Assembly: GCF_001580995.1 (NCBI RefSeq)
Contig: NZ_LHZU01000136.1
Coordinates: forward strand, 1 to 64,000
Direction of reading: 5' to 3'
Source of the DNA: Acetobacter senegalensis
Lineage (GTDB): Bacteria; Pseudomonadota; Alphaproteobacteria; Acetobacterales; Acetobacteraceae
Length of the DNA: 64,000 nucleotides
Shown: positions 37,799-45,789 of the stretch, in pieces
Layout: every line of letters starts with the position of its first letter
Position numbering within the stretch: the stretch's first letter is position 1
Notes under the pieces: generated by a model
Seen by the model: only the letters and a program-made list of their open reading frames with translations
What the model was told of the DNA's origin: nothing
The model's database searches: none
Made by a program: the position numbers and the translations under genes

Positions 37799-37827
37799 CT
37801 TATGTCCTCTCAAAGCAGATCGGTCAA
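37799..37827 (-). promoter_or_regulatory. Predicted promoter of tRNA-Cys
   Basis: TTGACC, 17 bases, CATAAG on the minus strand end 14 bases before the tRNA 5' end, the same geometry as the tRNA-Val promoter candidate. Five of six and four of six bases match the sigma-70 consensus. Confidence 0.55.
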
Positions 37828-37925
37828 GCCGTTGTGTTGTGCGATTTTACCCACCTTGTGCCACACATGCCTGTGTGCAGTGATTTTTGCAGCACAAACG
37901 ACGCGGAAGAGAGCAATTGAAACAC

Positions 37926-38642
37926 ATGAATGCTGATTACTCGACCACCAGCCTCCGTGAAAATCAGTCCAGACAAACGGACGAATTTGCACAGGCACGC
38001 AATCTCATGGTTGATGACCAGCTACGGCCCTCCGAAATCACAGACCCACAACTTTTGAAAGTTATGCGCTCATTACCGCGAGAAGAATGTGTGTCTGCCA
38101 CACAAAAAACAATTGCCTATGCGGATGTGAATGTGCCCCTAGGGGCCAGTCGCGTTCTTGCCCAACCGCTCACCACCGCACGGCTGGTACAATCCTGCTT
38201 CACCACTAATTCACCCAAAAATGCTCTTATTGTTGGTGCTGCGACTGGTTATACGGCTGCAATTTTTGCGCACTTAGGCGCGCAGGTAACAGCGCTGGAA
38301 GCTGATCCTGATCTAGCAGAAATCGGACAGAAGTTTTGCCGCCTTCATGCACCGTCAGTCACGTGGACGGTTGGTCGTCTGGATGGTGGATACCCACCCA
38401 ATGCACCATATGACCTGATTTATTTTGAAGGGACGATTTCTGACATCCCAGACTTTTGCGAGAATCAGCTGAATGACGATGGATCTGTTGTTGGTATGTT
38501 GACTACATCAAGCGGCATGGCATCAGGTTTTCAGGCCTATCGCGACTCTAATTCTTCCAAGATTTTCACCAAGACCTTTTTATTTGACGGCTTTCTGCCC
38601 CCATTGCAGGGACTTCCTCAAACCTCTCCGTTCAAGTTTTAA
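37926..38642 (+). CDS. Protein-L-isoaspartate O-methyltransferase family protein
   Basis: SAM-dependent methyltransferase fold of the Pcm family, 238 residues from ATG 37926; a TTG at 37887 would add residues without counterpart. Core blocks: ARNLMVDDQLRPSEITDPQLL, PREECVSATQKTIAYADVNVP, ALIVGAATGYTAAIFAHLGA (motif I) and ALEADPDLAEIGQ. In true Pcm, motif I reads VLEIGTGSGYQ; here it is LIVGAATGYT, and the catalytic loop is also divergent, so isoaspartate repair is doubtful. Proteins of this kind stand directly before tolC in many alphaproteobacteria, which hints at a role linked to export or the envelope (inference). Confidence 0.75.
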   Translation: MNADYSTTSLRENQSRQTDEFAQARNLMVDDQLRPSEITDPQLLKVMRSLPREECVSATQKTIAYADVNVPLGASRVLAQPLTTARLVQSCFTTNSPKNALIVGAATGYTAAIFAHLGAQVTALEADPDLAEIGQKFCRLHAPSVTWTVGRLDGGYPPNAPYDLIYFEGTISDIPDFCENQLNDDGSVVGMLTTSSGMASGFQAYRDSNSSKIFTKTFLFDGFLPPLQGLPQTSPFKF

Positions 38643-38767
38643 AATTGAGATGTACCTCCGGGAAAATAGAGGGAGTGTGTTTTTCGCTTTTAAGTGATAG
38701 AAATTCGTCCTGCATCGTGCCATGTAATGGCAGCATGAATATTTGGTCATTTAAGTGGGAGAAGCAC

Positions 38768-40201
38768 ATGAGGCGTATTTGCGGAGTGGGCATCGGCTTA
38801 ACAGCCGCGCTTTGCAGTTCCACCGCGTGGGCTCAGAAATATGATGGAAGCGGCTCCCCGACCTTTGTGCCGCACACACTGCAGGAAGCGCTTGCTTCTG
38901 CTTATCTGACCAACCCGACCTTGCAACAGGCCCGCGCAACGTTACGCGCAACTGACGAACAGGTACCTACAGCCTTGGCTGGCTGGAGGCCAACCGTAAC
39001 CGGCAACGTCGGTTTAAGTTATTATAAAGGCCAAAACGACTATCAGGGTAGCGCCGATCAACCAGGCTATTTACGGATATATGACACACCTGGCTACACC
39101 GCAGGTCTAACTATCCAGCAGCCCATTTACAGTGGCGGTAAGACGACAGCAGCTACCCATCAGGCTGTTAACAAAGTGATGGCCGCTCGGGCCAATCTGA
39201 TTTCCGTGGAACAGCAAGTCTTCAAAAATGTTGTAAACGCCTACGTCAGCGTTATTGAAGACGAACAACTGCTCCAGCTCAACATCAACAATGAGCGGGT
39301 TTTGCAGCAGCAGTTACGCGCAACCAACGAACGCTTCCGGGTGGGCGAAATCACCCGTACAGACGTGGCACAGGCGGAATCAGCTTACGCCACCGCCAAA
39401 GCTGCGCGCCAGCAATCTGAGGGAACACTGCAGACAGCCCAAGCAACCTATATGCAAATTGTAGGAATGGCTCCTCCACCTAACCTTGTGCCGCCTCAGC
39501 CGCTTGTTCTGCCGGTAAAAAATGAACAGACAGCCGCAGCGATGGCCGTGCGAAATAACCCAGACGTTATTAACGCTCTTTTCACCGAGTCTTCACAGAA
39601 AGACGCCGTTTCTGTCGCAATCGCGGCAATTATGCCGAAAATCTCAGCGACCGCAGCGTATTCCCGACAAGTCAACCAGCAGCTGAATCATCAGATTGAT
39701 GAAAACAAGTACGCCATGCTGAACTTCAACATTCCAGTCTATCAAGGCGGGTCGGAATACGCTGCCGTTCGGCAGGCCAAACAGCAGGTGCAGGCCGCTC
39801 ATCGGGAGGTCGATATTCAGCGCCGTACGGCAGCGCAGGATGCTGTTTCCAACTGGCAGAAGCTAGTCTCTTACCAAGCTGCCATTTCCAGTAATCGGGC
39901 CGCTATCCGGGCAGGGACCGTTGCTCTTGACGGCGTGGAGCGTCAGGCCATTGTTGGAACCAGCACTACTCTGGAAGTTCTTCAGCAACAAGAAACCCTT
40001 TTGCAGGCTCAGGTTGCACTGGTGCAGAGCCTCAGCAATATGGTTCTGTCCTCCTATAATGTGGCAGCGGCTATCGGGCGTCTTACTGCTGCAGACCTGA
40101 AACTGAATGTGCCCCTTTATGATGACAAAGCCTATTATCAGGCTGTAAAAGACCGGCTATGGGGAATAAACGACTACGCAGTCAATCAGCCAGGTCGTTA
40201 A
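38768..40201 (+). CDS. tolC: TolC family outer membrane protein
   Basis: Outer membrane channel of type I secretion and RND or MFS efflux systems. I start at ATG 38768 (GGGAG nine bases upstream), which gives 477 residues with signal peptide MRRICGVGIGLTAALCSSTA and cleavage after AWA; the longer open frame from 38645 lacks a ribosome site and would bury the signal. Two OEP repeats span about residues 40-240 and 260-465. TolC features include LQEALASAYLTNPTLQQARA, GLTIQQPIYSGGKT, VYQGGSEYAAVRQA and the long coiled-coil helices between. Ala/Gln-rich helices match the periplasmic tunnel. It follows the Pcm-like gene and precedes popZ. Confidence 0.93.
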   Translation: MRRICGVGIGLTAALCSSTAWAQKYDGSGSPTFVPHTLQEALASAYLTNPTLQQARATLRATDEQVPTALAGWRPTVTGNVGLSYYKGQNDYQGSADQPGYLRIYDTPGYTAGLTIQQPIYSGGKTTAATHQAVNKVMAARANLISVEQQVFKNVVNAYVSVIEDEQLLQLNINNERVLQQQLRATNERFRVGEITRTDVAQAESAYATAKAARQQSEGTLQTAQATYMQIVGMAPPPNLVPPQPLVLPVKNEQTAAAMAVRNNPDVINALFTESSQKDAVSVAIAAIMPKISATAAYSRQVNQQLNHQIDENKYAMLNFNIPVYQGGSEYAAVRQAKQQVQAAHREVDIQRRTAAQDAVSNWQKLVSYQAAISSNRAAIRAGTVALDGVERQAIVGTSTTLEVLQQQETLLQAQVALVQSLSNMVLSSYNVAAAIGRLTAADLKLNVPLYDDKAYYQAVKDRLWGINDYAVNQPGR

Positions 40202-40235
40202 TCGCTGAGAACAGTTGTTCAGCAGGAATTTTTTG

Positions 40236-40937
40236 ATGACATCATCTCATGAGTCGGAAGAAGCAGGCCAGTCTGTTGCGGATGTGTTGTCATCCATAAG
40301 ACAGGTGCTGCATAATGAGCACCTTGCTGCTCAAAACGCCTCAACATCTTCGATCGCTCCGGAGGACGAAGATGACGATATTCTTGTGCTTTCTCCTGCC
40401 ATGATGACTGAAGACCCCACTGTTCCTTCGTCTGGGGGCGTAAAGTCTGCAACAGATGATGAAACTGACACTGGACAGCCCGTTAGTTCAGAGGCAATAA
40501 AACAAAAGCATGACAGTCATGCAGATGGACTGGATAAGAACACGCAGGTTGTGACGCATGGGGGACCATCAAGTATCTCTCCGTCAGAACATGCGGACGG
40601 TAACGAGGTTCTGTCTGTTACTGATCTCAGACAAATTGAACTGATTGATAAGGCTCAAAATATGTCCGGTTCCCTGCCGATTCCGCTGAATGACGAAACC
40701 ATTTCCGATACGGGAAGTTCGTTTTCCGTTCTGCAAAAAACCCTTCAGGAAAAATACCTGAGAGAGCATGAGGAGAGAAAAGTGGCTATCACGCATGAAG
40801 GTTCTCTGACGGTCGAAGATATCGTGCGTCAGGAAGTACGTGTTTTCCTCAAGAAATGGCTGGATGCCCATCTGGCAGGAATCGTGCAGGCGGCTGTCCG
40901 CAAGGAAGTGGAACGTCTGACCCAGCGCGGCCTGTAA
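40236..40937 (+). CDS. popZ: PopZ family polar organising protein (DUF2497)
   Basis: PopZ forms polar condensates that anchor the ParB-origin complex and recruit other proteins in Caulobacter. The product has 233 residues from ATG 40236 (CAGGA nine bases upstream). The short N-terminal binding helix SVADVLSSIRQVLHNEH and the C-terminal oligomerisation helices SLTVEDIVRQEVRVFLKKWL and AHLAGIVQAAVRKEVERLTQ match the family. Between them lies a long disordered linker (about residues 30-165) that is acidic (APEDEDDDILVLSP) but Ser/Thr-rich rather than proline-rich as in Caulobacter. Function as polar hub is inferred from the family. The order pcm-like, tolC, popZ, valS is common in alphaproteobacteria. 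Confidence 0.85.
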   Translation: MTSSHESEEAGQSVADVLSSIRQVLHNEHLAAQNASTSSIAPEDEDDDILVLSPAMMTEDPTVPSSGGVKSATDDETDTGQPVSSEAIKQKHDSHADGLDKNTQVVTHGGPSSISPSEHADGNEVLSVTDLRQIELIDKAQNMSGSLPIPLNDETISDTGSSFSVLQKTLQEKYLREHEERKVAITHEGSLTVEDIVRQEVRVFLKKWLDAHLAGIVQAAVRKEVERLTQRGL

Positions 40938-40952
40938 GCCATGTGCCTGTTC

Positions 40953-41060
40953 CTCTTTCCTGCCTGAGTTCAGGAGAGAGGACTACGTGGTCTCTTCTTG
41001 ATATGCAGGATTTTTCGATTCTGCTTGAGGCGGGGGTATAATATACCTTCCGCCTTTTTT
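40953..41060 (+). promoter_or_regulatory. Structured popZ-valS intergenic region, possible valS attenuator
   Basis: Three stem-loops follow one another: 40953-40962 with 40971-40980 (ten pairs), 41005-41011 with 41018-41024 (seven pairs), and the terminator hairpin 41029-41054 with six T. The arm CAGGAGAGAG could alternatively pair with the CTCTTCTTG just downstream. A TATAAT at 41037-41042 lies in the terminator loop with a weak TTCGAT 17 bases before it. So the element is either the popZ terminator overlapped by a valS promoter, or a valS attenuator. Confidence 0.45.
41029..41060 (+). terminator. Intrinsic terminator 17 bases before valS
   Basis: GGCGG/CCGCC outer and GGTAT/ATACC inner stems with a small asymmetric internal loop and an AAT loop are followed by TTTTTT (41055-41060). 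The thermodynamically strong form lies between popZ and valS, leaving no room for a complete downstream promoter. Confidence 0.7.
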
Positions 41061-41077
41061 ACGTTTTCTGGTTGGAT

Positions 41078-43774
41078 ATGATGCTGAACAAAACGTTTGA
41101 GCCTGCTGAAACTGAAAAGCGCCTTTACACTCTGTGGGAAAGTCAGAGAGCCTTTTCTGCTCAGCCCGCGAGCACCAAAAAACCCTTCACCATCATGATC
41201 CCGCCGCCGAACGTAACAGGCACCCTGCATATGGGACATGCGCTCACGATGACATTGCAGGACACGCTGGTTCGTTGGAAACGGATGCAAGGCTTCGACA
41301 CTCTATGGCAGCCAGGTACAGATCATGCCGGCATCGCCACACAGATGGTCGTCGAACGTGCATTGGCAGCAGAAAACACCACACGCAAAGAGTTGGGCAG
41401 AGAGGCATTCACCCAGCGTGTCTGGCAATGGAAAGAAGAATCCGGCGGCGGAATTACGCGGCAGCTTCGTCGGTTAGGGGCTTCTCTCGATTGGCCGCGT
41501 GAACGCTTCACAATGGATGAAGGGCTATCCCGTGCCGTCAAGGAAGTTTTTGTTACGCTATATCAGGAAGGCCTGATCTATCGCGACCGCCGACTTGTGA
41601 ACTGGGACCCGGTCTTCCGCTCCGCCATCTCTGATCTGGAAGTTGAAAGCAAAGATGTTGCTGGCAAGCTCTGGTACATCCGTTATCCGGTAGAAGGGCT
41701 GACCGATACCAGCATTACGGTTGCCACTACGCGCCCGGAAACCATGTTAGGCGATGTGGCTGTCGCCGTGCACCCTGAAGACGAACGCTACACCGGCCTG
41801 ATTGGCCGCTCCGTACGCCTCCCTCTCACGGGACGTCTGATTCCTATCGTGGCTGACCGTCACTCGGACCCGGAAAAGGGAACGGGGGCTGTTAAAATTA
41901 CGCCGGCCCACGACTTCAACGACTTTGAAGTGGGGCGTCGACACAACCTTCCCATGCTCTCCGTTCTGGATGAAGAAGCGCGCATAACGCTCGACGAGTT
42001 AGAAAACGAGCTTGAACCGGTCTCTGGGCTGGCTGACCCTTATTTTGTCAAAACATTGAACGGTCTTTCACGCGAAGAAGCTCGGAAGACTATCGTTGCC
42101 GAACTGGAAGCTCTGGGCTGGCTGGAAAAAATAGAACCGCATCGCCATCAGGTGCCTCATGCAGAACGTGGCGGGGCAGTGATCGAACCTCGCCTGACAA
42201 CACAATGGTACTGTGATGCCGGGAAACTGGCTGGCCCGGCTATCGAAGCCGTAACAAGTGGCAAAATCACATTTATTCCCAAGCAGTGGGAAAACACGTT
42301 CTTTGCATGGATGCGGGATATCCAGCCATGGTGTATTTCCCGCCAGTTGTGGTGGGGGCACCGTATCCCGGCCTGGTATGGTCCGGACGGGCACGTATTT
42401 GTCGCGCATGATGAAGCTGGAGCCAACACTCAGGCACTCGCACATTATGGTAAAGCCGAACCGCTTACGCAGGACGAAGATGTTCTTGATACCTGGTTCT
42501 CGTCTGGGCTTTGGCCGTTTTCCACATTGGGCTGGCCGGATAAAACCCCTGAACTTGCCCGTTATTACCCGACCGATGTTCTGGTAACAGGTTTTGACAT
42601 CATTTTCTTCTGGGTCGCCCGTATGATCATGATGGGACAGCACTTCATGAAAGATGTGCCGTTCCGACATGTCTTCATTCATGGGTTGGTCCGCGACGAA
42701 CGCGGACAGAAGATGTCTAAAAGCAAAGGGAACGGGATTGATCCCCTTGATCTGATTGACGATTTTGGCGCTGATGCGATGCGTTTCACGATCTGTGCGC
42801 TGACCGGCATTGGCCGCGATGTCAAACTGGGTCGGAAAAAAGTTGAAGATTATCGTGCCTTTGTCACCAAAATATGGAACGCCGCGCGCTTCTGCGAAAT
42901 GAATGGCGTAAAGGCGCAAGCGGATTTTGATCCGACGACGGTAAAATCACCGCTCGGCCGCTGGATAATCACGGAAGCTTCCACCGCCATTCAGGACGCC
43001 ACCAAGGCGCTGGAAGTCTATCGTTTTGATGAATATGCGCTCACCTGTTACCGCTTTGTATGGAACCGCTTCTGCGATTGGTTCCTCGAATTTGCCAAAC
43101 CTGTGTTTGCCTCAGCCAATGCAGCAGAAGCCGCCGAAATTCGTGGGGTAGCGGCTTATGTGCTGAACATTATCTTACGCCTCCTTCAGCCCGTAATGCC
43201 ATTTGTTACAGATGACCTGTGGCATGCGTTTGGTTTCGGTGCTGAAGGAAGTCTGATTTCGGCATCTTGGCCCGAACCAGTCGCATTAACAGGCGCCGAA
43301 AGTGCGCTCGCTGAATGCGACCAGATTATCCGCCTGATTTCAGAAATACGGACGGTACGCTCAGAAATGAACGTTCCTCCCTCTCAAAAGGCGCCCGTCT
43401 TTCTGAAAGATGCCAAGCCGGAAACTATTGCTCGCGCAGAGCGCTGGAAAGAGGCCATCGGCCGTATGGCGCGCGTTTCTGACATCGCCGCCTTGGAGGG
43501 GGACGTTCCGCGCGGATCGGCTCAAGCCGTTGTCGATGAAACAACGCTGGTTATTCCTCTGGAAGGATTGATCGATATCACAGCCGAACAGGACCGGCTT
43601 AAGAAAGAACTGGCAAAAGCTGAGGATGAAATTCAGAAAACCGAGAAAAAACTCGGCAACGAAAATTTTGTGACCCGCGCAAAGCCCGAAATTGTAGAAG
43701 AAATGCGGGAGCGTCTGGAAAGCCAGCAAGGTGAAAAGGTTCGCCTGCAAGCAGCCTTAGCGCGGATTGGCTGA
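41078..43774 (+). CDS. valS: Valyl-tRNA synthetase
   Basis: Charges tRNA-Val; class I synthetase with editing domain. The product has 898 residues from ATG 41078 (a TTG at 41072 and a second ATG at 41081 are close alternatives; no clear ribosome site is visible). HIGH-type motif: PPPNVTGTLHMGHALTM near residue 45. Editing domain CP1 is marked by TTRPETMLGDVAVAVHP and GTGAVKITPAHDFND. The KMSKS motif is GQKMSKSKGN at about residues 543-552. The anticodon-binding helical domain and a C-terminal coiled coil (TAEQDRLKKELAKAEDEIQK) complete it. The terminator-like leader in front suggests control by attenuation (inference). Confidence 0.97.
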   Translation: MMLNKTFEPAETEKRLYTLWESQRAFSAQPASTKKPFTIMIPPPNVTGTLHMGHALTMTLQDTLVRWKRMQGFDTLWQPGTDHAGIATQMVVERALAAENTTRKELGREAFTQRVWQWKEESGGGITRQLRRLGASLDWPRERFTMDEGLSRAVKEVFVTLYQEGLIYRDRRLVNWDPVFRSAISDLEVESKDVAGKLWYIRYPVEGLTDTSITVATTRPETMLGDVAVAVHPEDERYTGLIGRSVRLPLTGRLIPIVADRHSDPEKGTGAVKITPAHDFNDFEVGRRHNLPMLSVLDEEARITLDELENELEPVSGLADPYFVKTLNGLSREEARKTIVAELEALGWLEKIEPHRHQVPHAERGGAVIEPRLTTQWYCDAGKLAGPAIEAVTSGKITFIPKQWENTFFAWMRDIQPWCISRQLWWGHRIPAWYGPDGHVFVAHDEAGANTQALAHYGKAEPLTQDEDVLDTWFSSGLWPFSTLGWPDKTPELARYYPTDVLVTGFDIIFFWVARMIMMGQHFMKDVPFRHVFIHGLVRDERGQKMSKSKGNGIDPLDLIDDFGADAMRFTICALTGIGRDVKLGRKKVEDYRAFVTKIWNAARFCEMNGVKAQADFDPTTVKSPLGRWIITEASTAIQDATKALEVYRFDEYALTCYRFVWNRFCDWFLEFAKPVFASANAAEAAEIRGVAAYVLNIILRLLQPVMPFVTDDLWHAFGFGAEGSLISASWPEPVALTGAESALAECDQIIRLISEIRTVRSEMNVPPSQKAPVFLKDAKPETIARAERWKEAIGRMARVSDIAALEGDVPRGSAQAVVDETTLVIPLEGLIDITAEQDRLKKELAKAEDEIQKTEKKLGNENFVTRAKPEIVEEMRERLESQQGEKVRLQAALARIG

Positions 43775-43794
43775 TCCAGACCGTAATAAAAAGG

Positions 43795-43825
43795 CTGGTT
43801 AGCGCCTGAAAAGCGCGCTGATCAG
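43795..43825. repeat. Stem-loop behind valS
   Basis: CTGGTTAGCGC and GCGCTGATCAG form 11 pairs with two G-T wobbles around a nine-base loop, 21 bases behind the valS stop. No T-run follows. Probably a weak terminator or 3' stabiliser. Confidence 0.45.
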
Positions 43826-43876
43826 TCTGTTCCACACGTTTTATTTTGTCATGTTAGCGCTTCATCGGAGAACGAA

Positions 43877-44410
43877 ATGTCTGATACAGCAATTCTTGGT
43901 GGTGGATGTTTCTGGTGTGTCGAGGCCGTTTTACGGGACATGCGCGGCATTTTATCCCTGACACCTGGCTATGCGGGCGGCTCCACGGATCACCCAACAT
44001 ACAAGCAAGTATGCAGCGGAAATACAGGGCACGCTGAAGTTGTTAAGGTCGAGTTTGATCCTCACACCATCAGCTATGACGATTTACTAAGAATTTTCTT
44101 TACCCTGCATGATCCGACAACGCTCAATCGACAGGGCAATGATATCGGCACCCAGTATCGGTCCATCATCTTTTATAAAGATGAGCAGCAGAAAGAGGTG
44201 GCTCTGGCGGTCAGATCTGAAATTGAAAAGCAAAACCTGTGGGAAGCTCCCTTGGTTACCGCGATAGAACCACTCACAACCTTCTGGCCCGCCGAGGAAA
44301 TGCACCATGATTACTATGAGCGGAACCCCGGAACTGGCTATTGTGCAGCGGTAATTGCTCCGAAGGTTGCAAAAATGCGGAAAGTGTTTGCCGCTCGTTA
44401 TTCCGCATAG
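43877..44410 (+). CDS. msrA: Peptide methionine-(S)-S-oxide reductase MsrA
   Basis: Reduces the S-epimer of methionine sulfoxide in proteins and free methionine; oxidative damage repair. The product has 177 residues, typical for a single-domain MsrA. The catalytic motif GCFWC has Cys11 as nucleophile and a second cysteine at 14. GYAGGSTDHPTYKQVCSGNTGHAEVV and FTLHDPTTLNRQGNDIGTQY contain the substrate pocket. Near the C-terminus only GYCAAVIAPK has a candidate resolving cysteine. ATG 43877 has CGGAGAA upstream. The gene is monocistronic and convergent with the ABC transporter genes. Confidence 0.96.
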   Translation: MSDTAILGGGCFWCVEAVLRDMRGILSLTPGYAGGSTDHPTYKQVCSGNTGHAEVVKVEFDPHTISYDDLLRIFFTLHDPTTLNRQGNDIGTQYRSIIFYKDEQQKEVALAVRSEIEKQNLWEAPLVTAIEPLTTFWPAEEMHHDYYERNPGTGYCAAVIAPKVAKMRKVFAARYSA

Positions 44411-44418
44411 GCGGAATA
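44399..44418. terminator. Stem-loop over the msrA stop, between convergent genes
   Basis: TATTCCGC and GCGGAATA pair perfectly around ATAG; the msrA stop codon is in the loop and the convergent gene ends at 44420. There is no T-run, so termination is only suggested by position and symmetry. Confidence 0.4.
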
Positions 44419-44419
44419 A

Positions 44420-45775
44420 CTACTCCACACCATCATCTTCCAGAAAAAATCGGTCGCCTTCCTCGTCAAAATCGAACAGTTCGGCAAACCGCGCCCAGCC
44501 CACTACAGTCTGGAGCGTTTGCCGGGCGTAATCGGGGGACATGGAAACTTCCAGTTCATCCCGAAAACGTTCCGCATTGGCGGTATGCGTTGGCCGTTCG
44601 TCCAACACACTGCGAATCGTTTTGACCAAGGGAACGTAGTGGATGAGCGCATGACCCATGATGGCTTTACGTTCATCGAGATCACTCAGAACAAAATGAA
44701 CACCTTCGTTCGTCAGAAGGATGTCGCCGTCTTCAAGCTCAGCAAGACCGAGAAGCTCCAACGATTCTCCCAGCGGAAACAGATCATCAAGTTCAAGCTG
44801 CAATTTTTCGGCTAACATGGGCAGATCTGCCCGACCATTGAGGGGAGGGGCAGCCAGTGCCTCCATCATGCCGATCATCATGGTGATGGAAACCTGTGGA
44901 AGAGCCTTGAATATGGGCTCAGGTTGTGCGGCCTGACCTTGCCCAGACGTGATATCCGCCTCCGAAACAATCGGTGCACGCTGTGTCATGAGAGCATAAA
45001 TATGATCGACAAACTGCCGAAACGCTGAATCTTCCCTGTTCCGAGGATGAGCAAAAGGCACAGACAGAATATGTGCGATCCGCCCGGGATTTGAGGAAAA
45101 AATCATGATCCTGTCGCAGATCAGAACAGCTTCCTCAATATTGTGCGTCACTACCAACATGCCCTGCACGGGTAGTTTATTTTCTGACCAGAGTTCCACC
45201 AGATCGGTACGCAGATTTTCCGCCGTTAGAACATCCAGAGCCGAAAAAGGCTCATCCATCAGGAGAAGGTCAGGCTGCACAACGAGGGCTCTGGCTAACC
45301 CAACGCGCTGCTGCATCCCGCCAGACAGTTCTTTGGGCCACGCGTTCTCGTATCCGCCAAGTCCAATCAGATCTATGGCGTTTTCCACTCGGCGATCACG
45401 CTCAGCGCCGTGTATCCCCTTCGCTTCCAAACCAAGCGCTACATTTTCCTCCACAGTCATCCATGGGAAAAGTGCGAACGACTGAAAGACCATGGCAATG
45501 CCTGGATCGGGTCCTTCCAGAGGTTTCCCCTGCCACAGCACGTCTCCAGAAGTGGGTGTCAAAAGTCCTGCCAAGATACGCAAAAGCGTGGACTTTCCAG
45601 ACCCGGAACGCCCTAGTAGCCCAACAATTTCTCCTGAATGAAGAGAAAGACTCACATCATCCAGAACCTGGAGATCAACAGCACTATCTTTGTGATAGGC
45701 TTGGGAAATGTGCCGCGCCTCTATCAGGATAGCGCTTTTTGCACCTTCCTGAGCATCAGGAAGAGGGGAGATCAT
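44420..45775 (-). CDS. ABC transporter ATPase with C-terminal AAA-associated domain
   Basis: ATP-binding subunit of a nitrate/sulfonate/taurine-type importer, 451 residues. The ATPase part (about 1-270) has Walker A GLLGRSGSGKST, signature ELSGGMQQRVGLARAL, Walker B LLLMDEPFSALD and H-loop VTHNIEEAV. The C-terminal part (about 300-440; VSITMMIGMMEALAAPPLNG, LEDGDILLTNEGVHFVLSDL) resembles the AAA-associated ABC domain (PF09821-like) found in a distinct subgroup of these transporters. The substrate is unknown. It follows the permease gene after 14 bases. No substrate-binding protein gene lies nearby, so the system either uses a remote one or lacks it. Confidence 0.82.
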   Translation of the reverse strand: MISPLPDAQEGAKSAILIEARHISQAYHKDSAVDLQVLDDVSLSLHSGEIVGLLGRSGSGKSTLLRILAGLLTPTSGDVLWQGKPLEGPDPGIAMVFQSFALFPWMTVEENVALGLEAKGIHGAERDRRVENAIDLIGLGGYENAWPKELSGGMQQRVGLARALVVQPDLLLMDEPFSALDVLTAENLRTDLVELWSENKLPVQGMLVVTHNIEEAVLICDRIMIFSSNPGRIAHILSVPFAHPRNREDSAFRQFVDHIYALMTQRAPIVSEADITSGQGQAAQPEPIFKALPQVSITMMIGMMEALAAPPLNGRADLPMLAEKLQLELDDLFPLGESLELLGLAELEDGDILLTNEGVHFVLSDLDERKAIMGHALIHYVPLVKTIRSVLDERPTHTANAERFRDELEVSMSPDYARQTLQTVVGWARFAELFDFDEEGDRFFLEDDGVE

Positions 45776-45789
45776 ATACCTAATTCCCG

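Noticed and set aside
38645-38767. Extended tolC N-terminus
   Set aside because: The extra 41 residues lack a ribosome site and would bury a normal signal peptide that starts at 38768.
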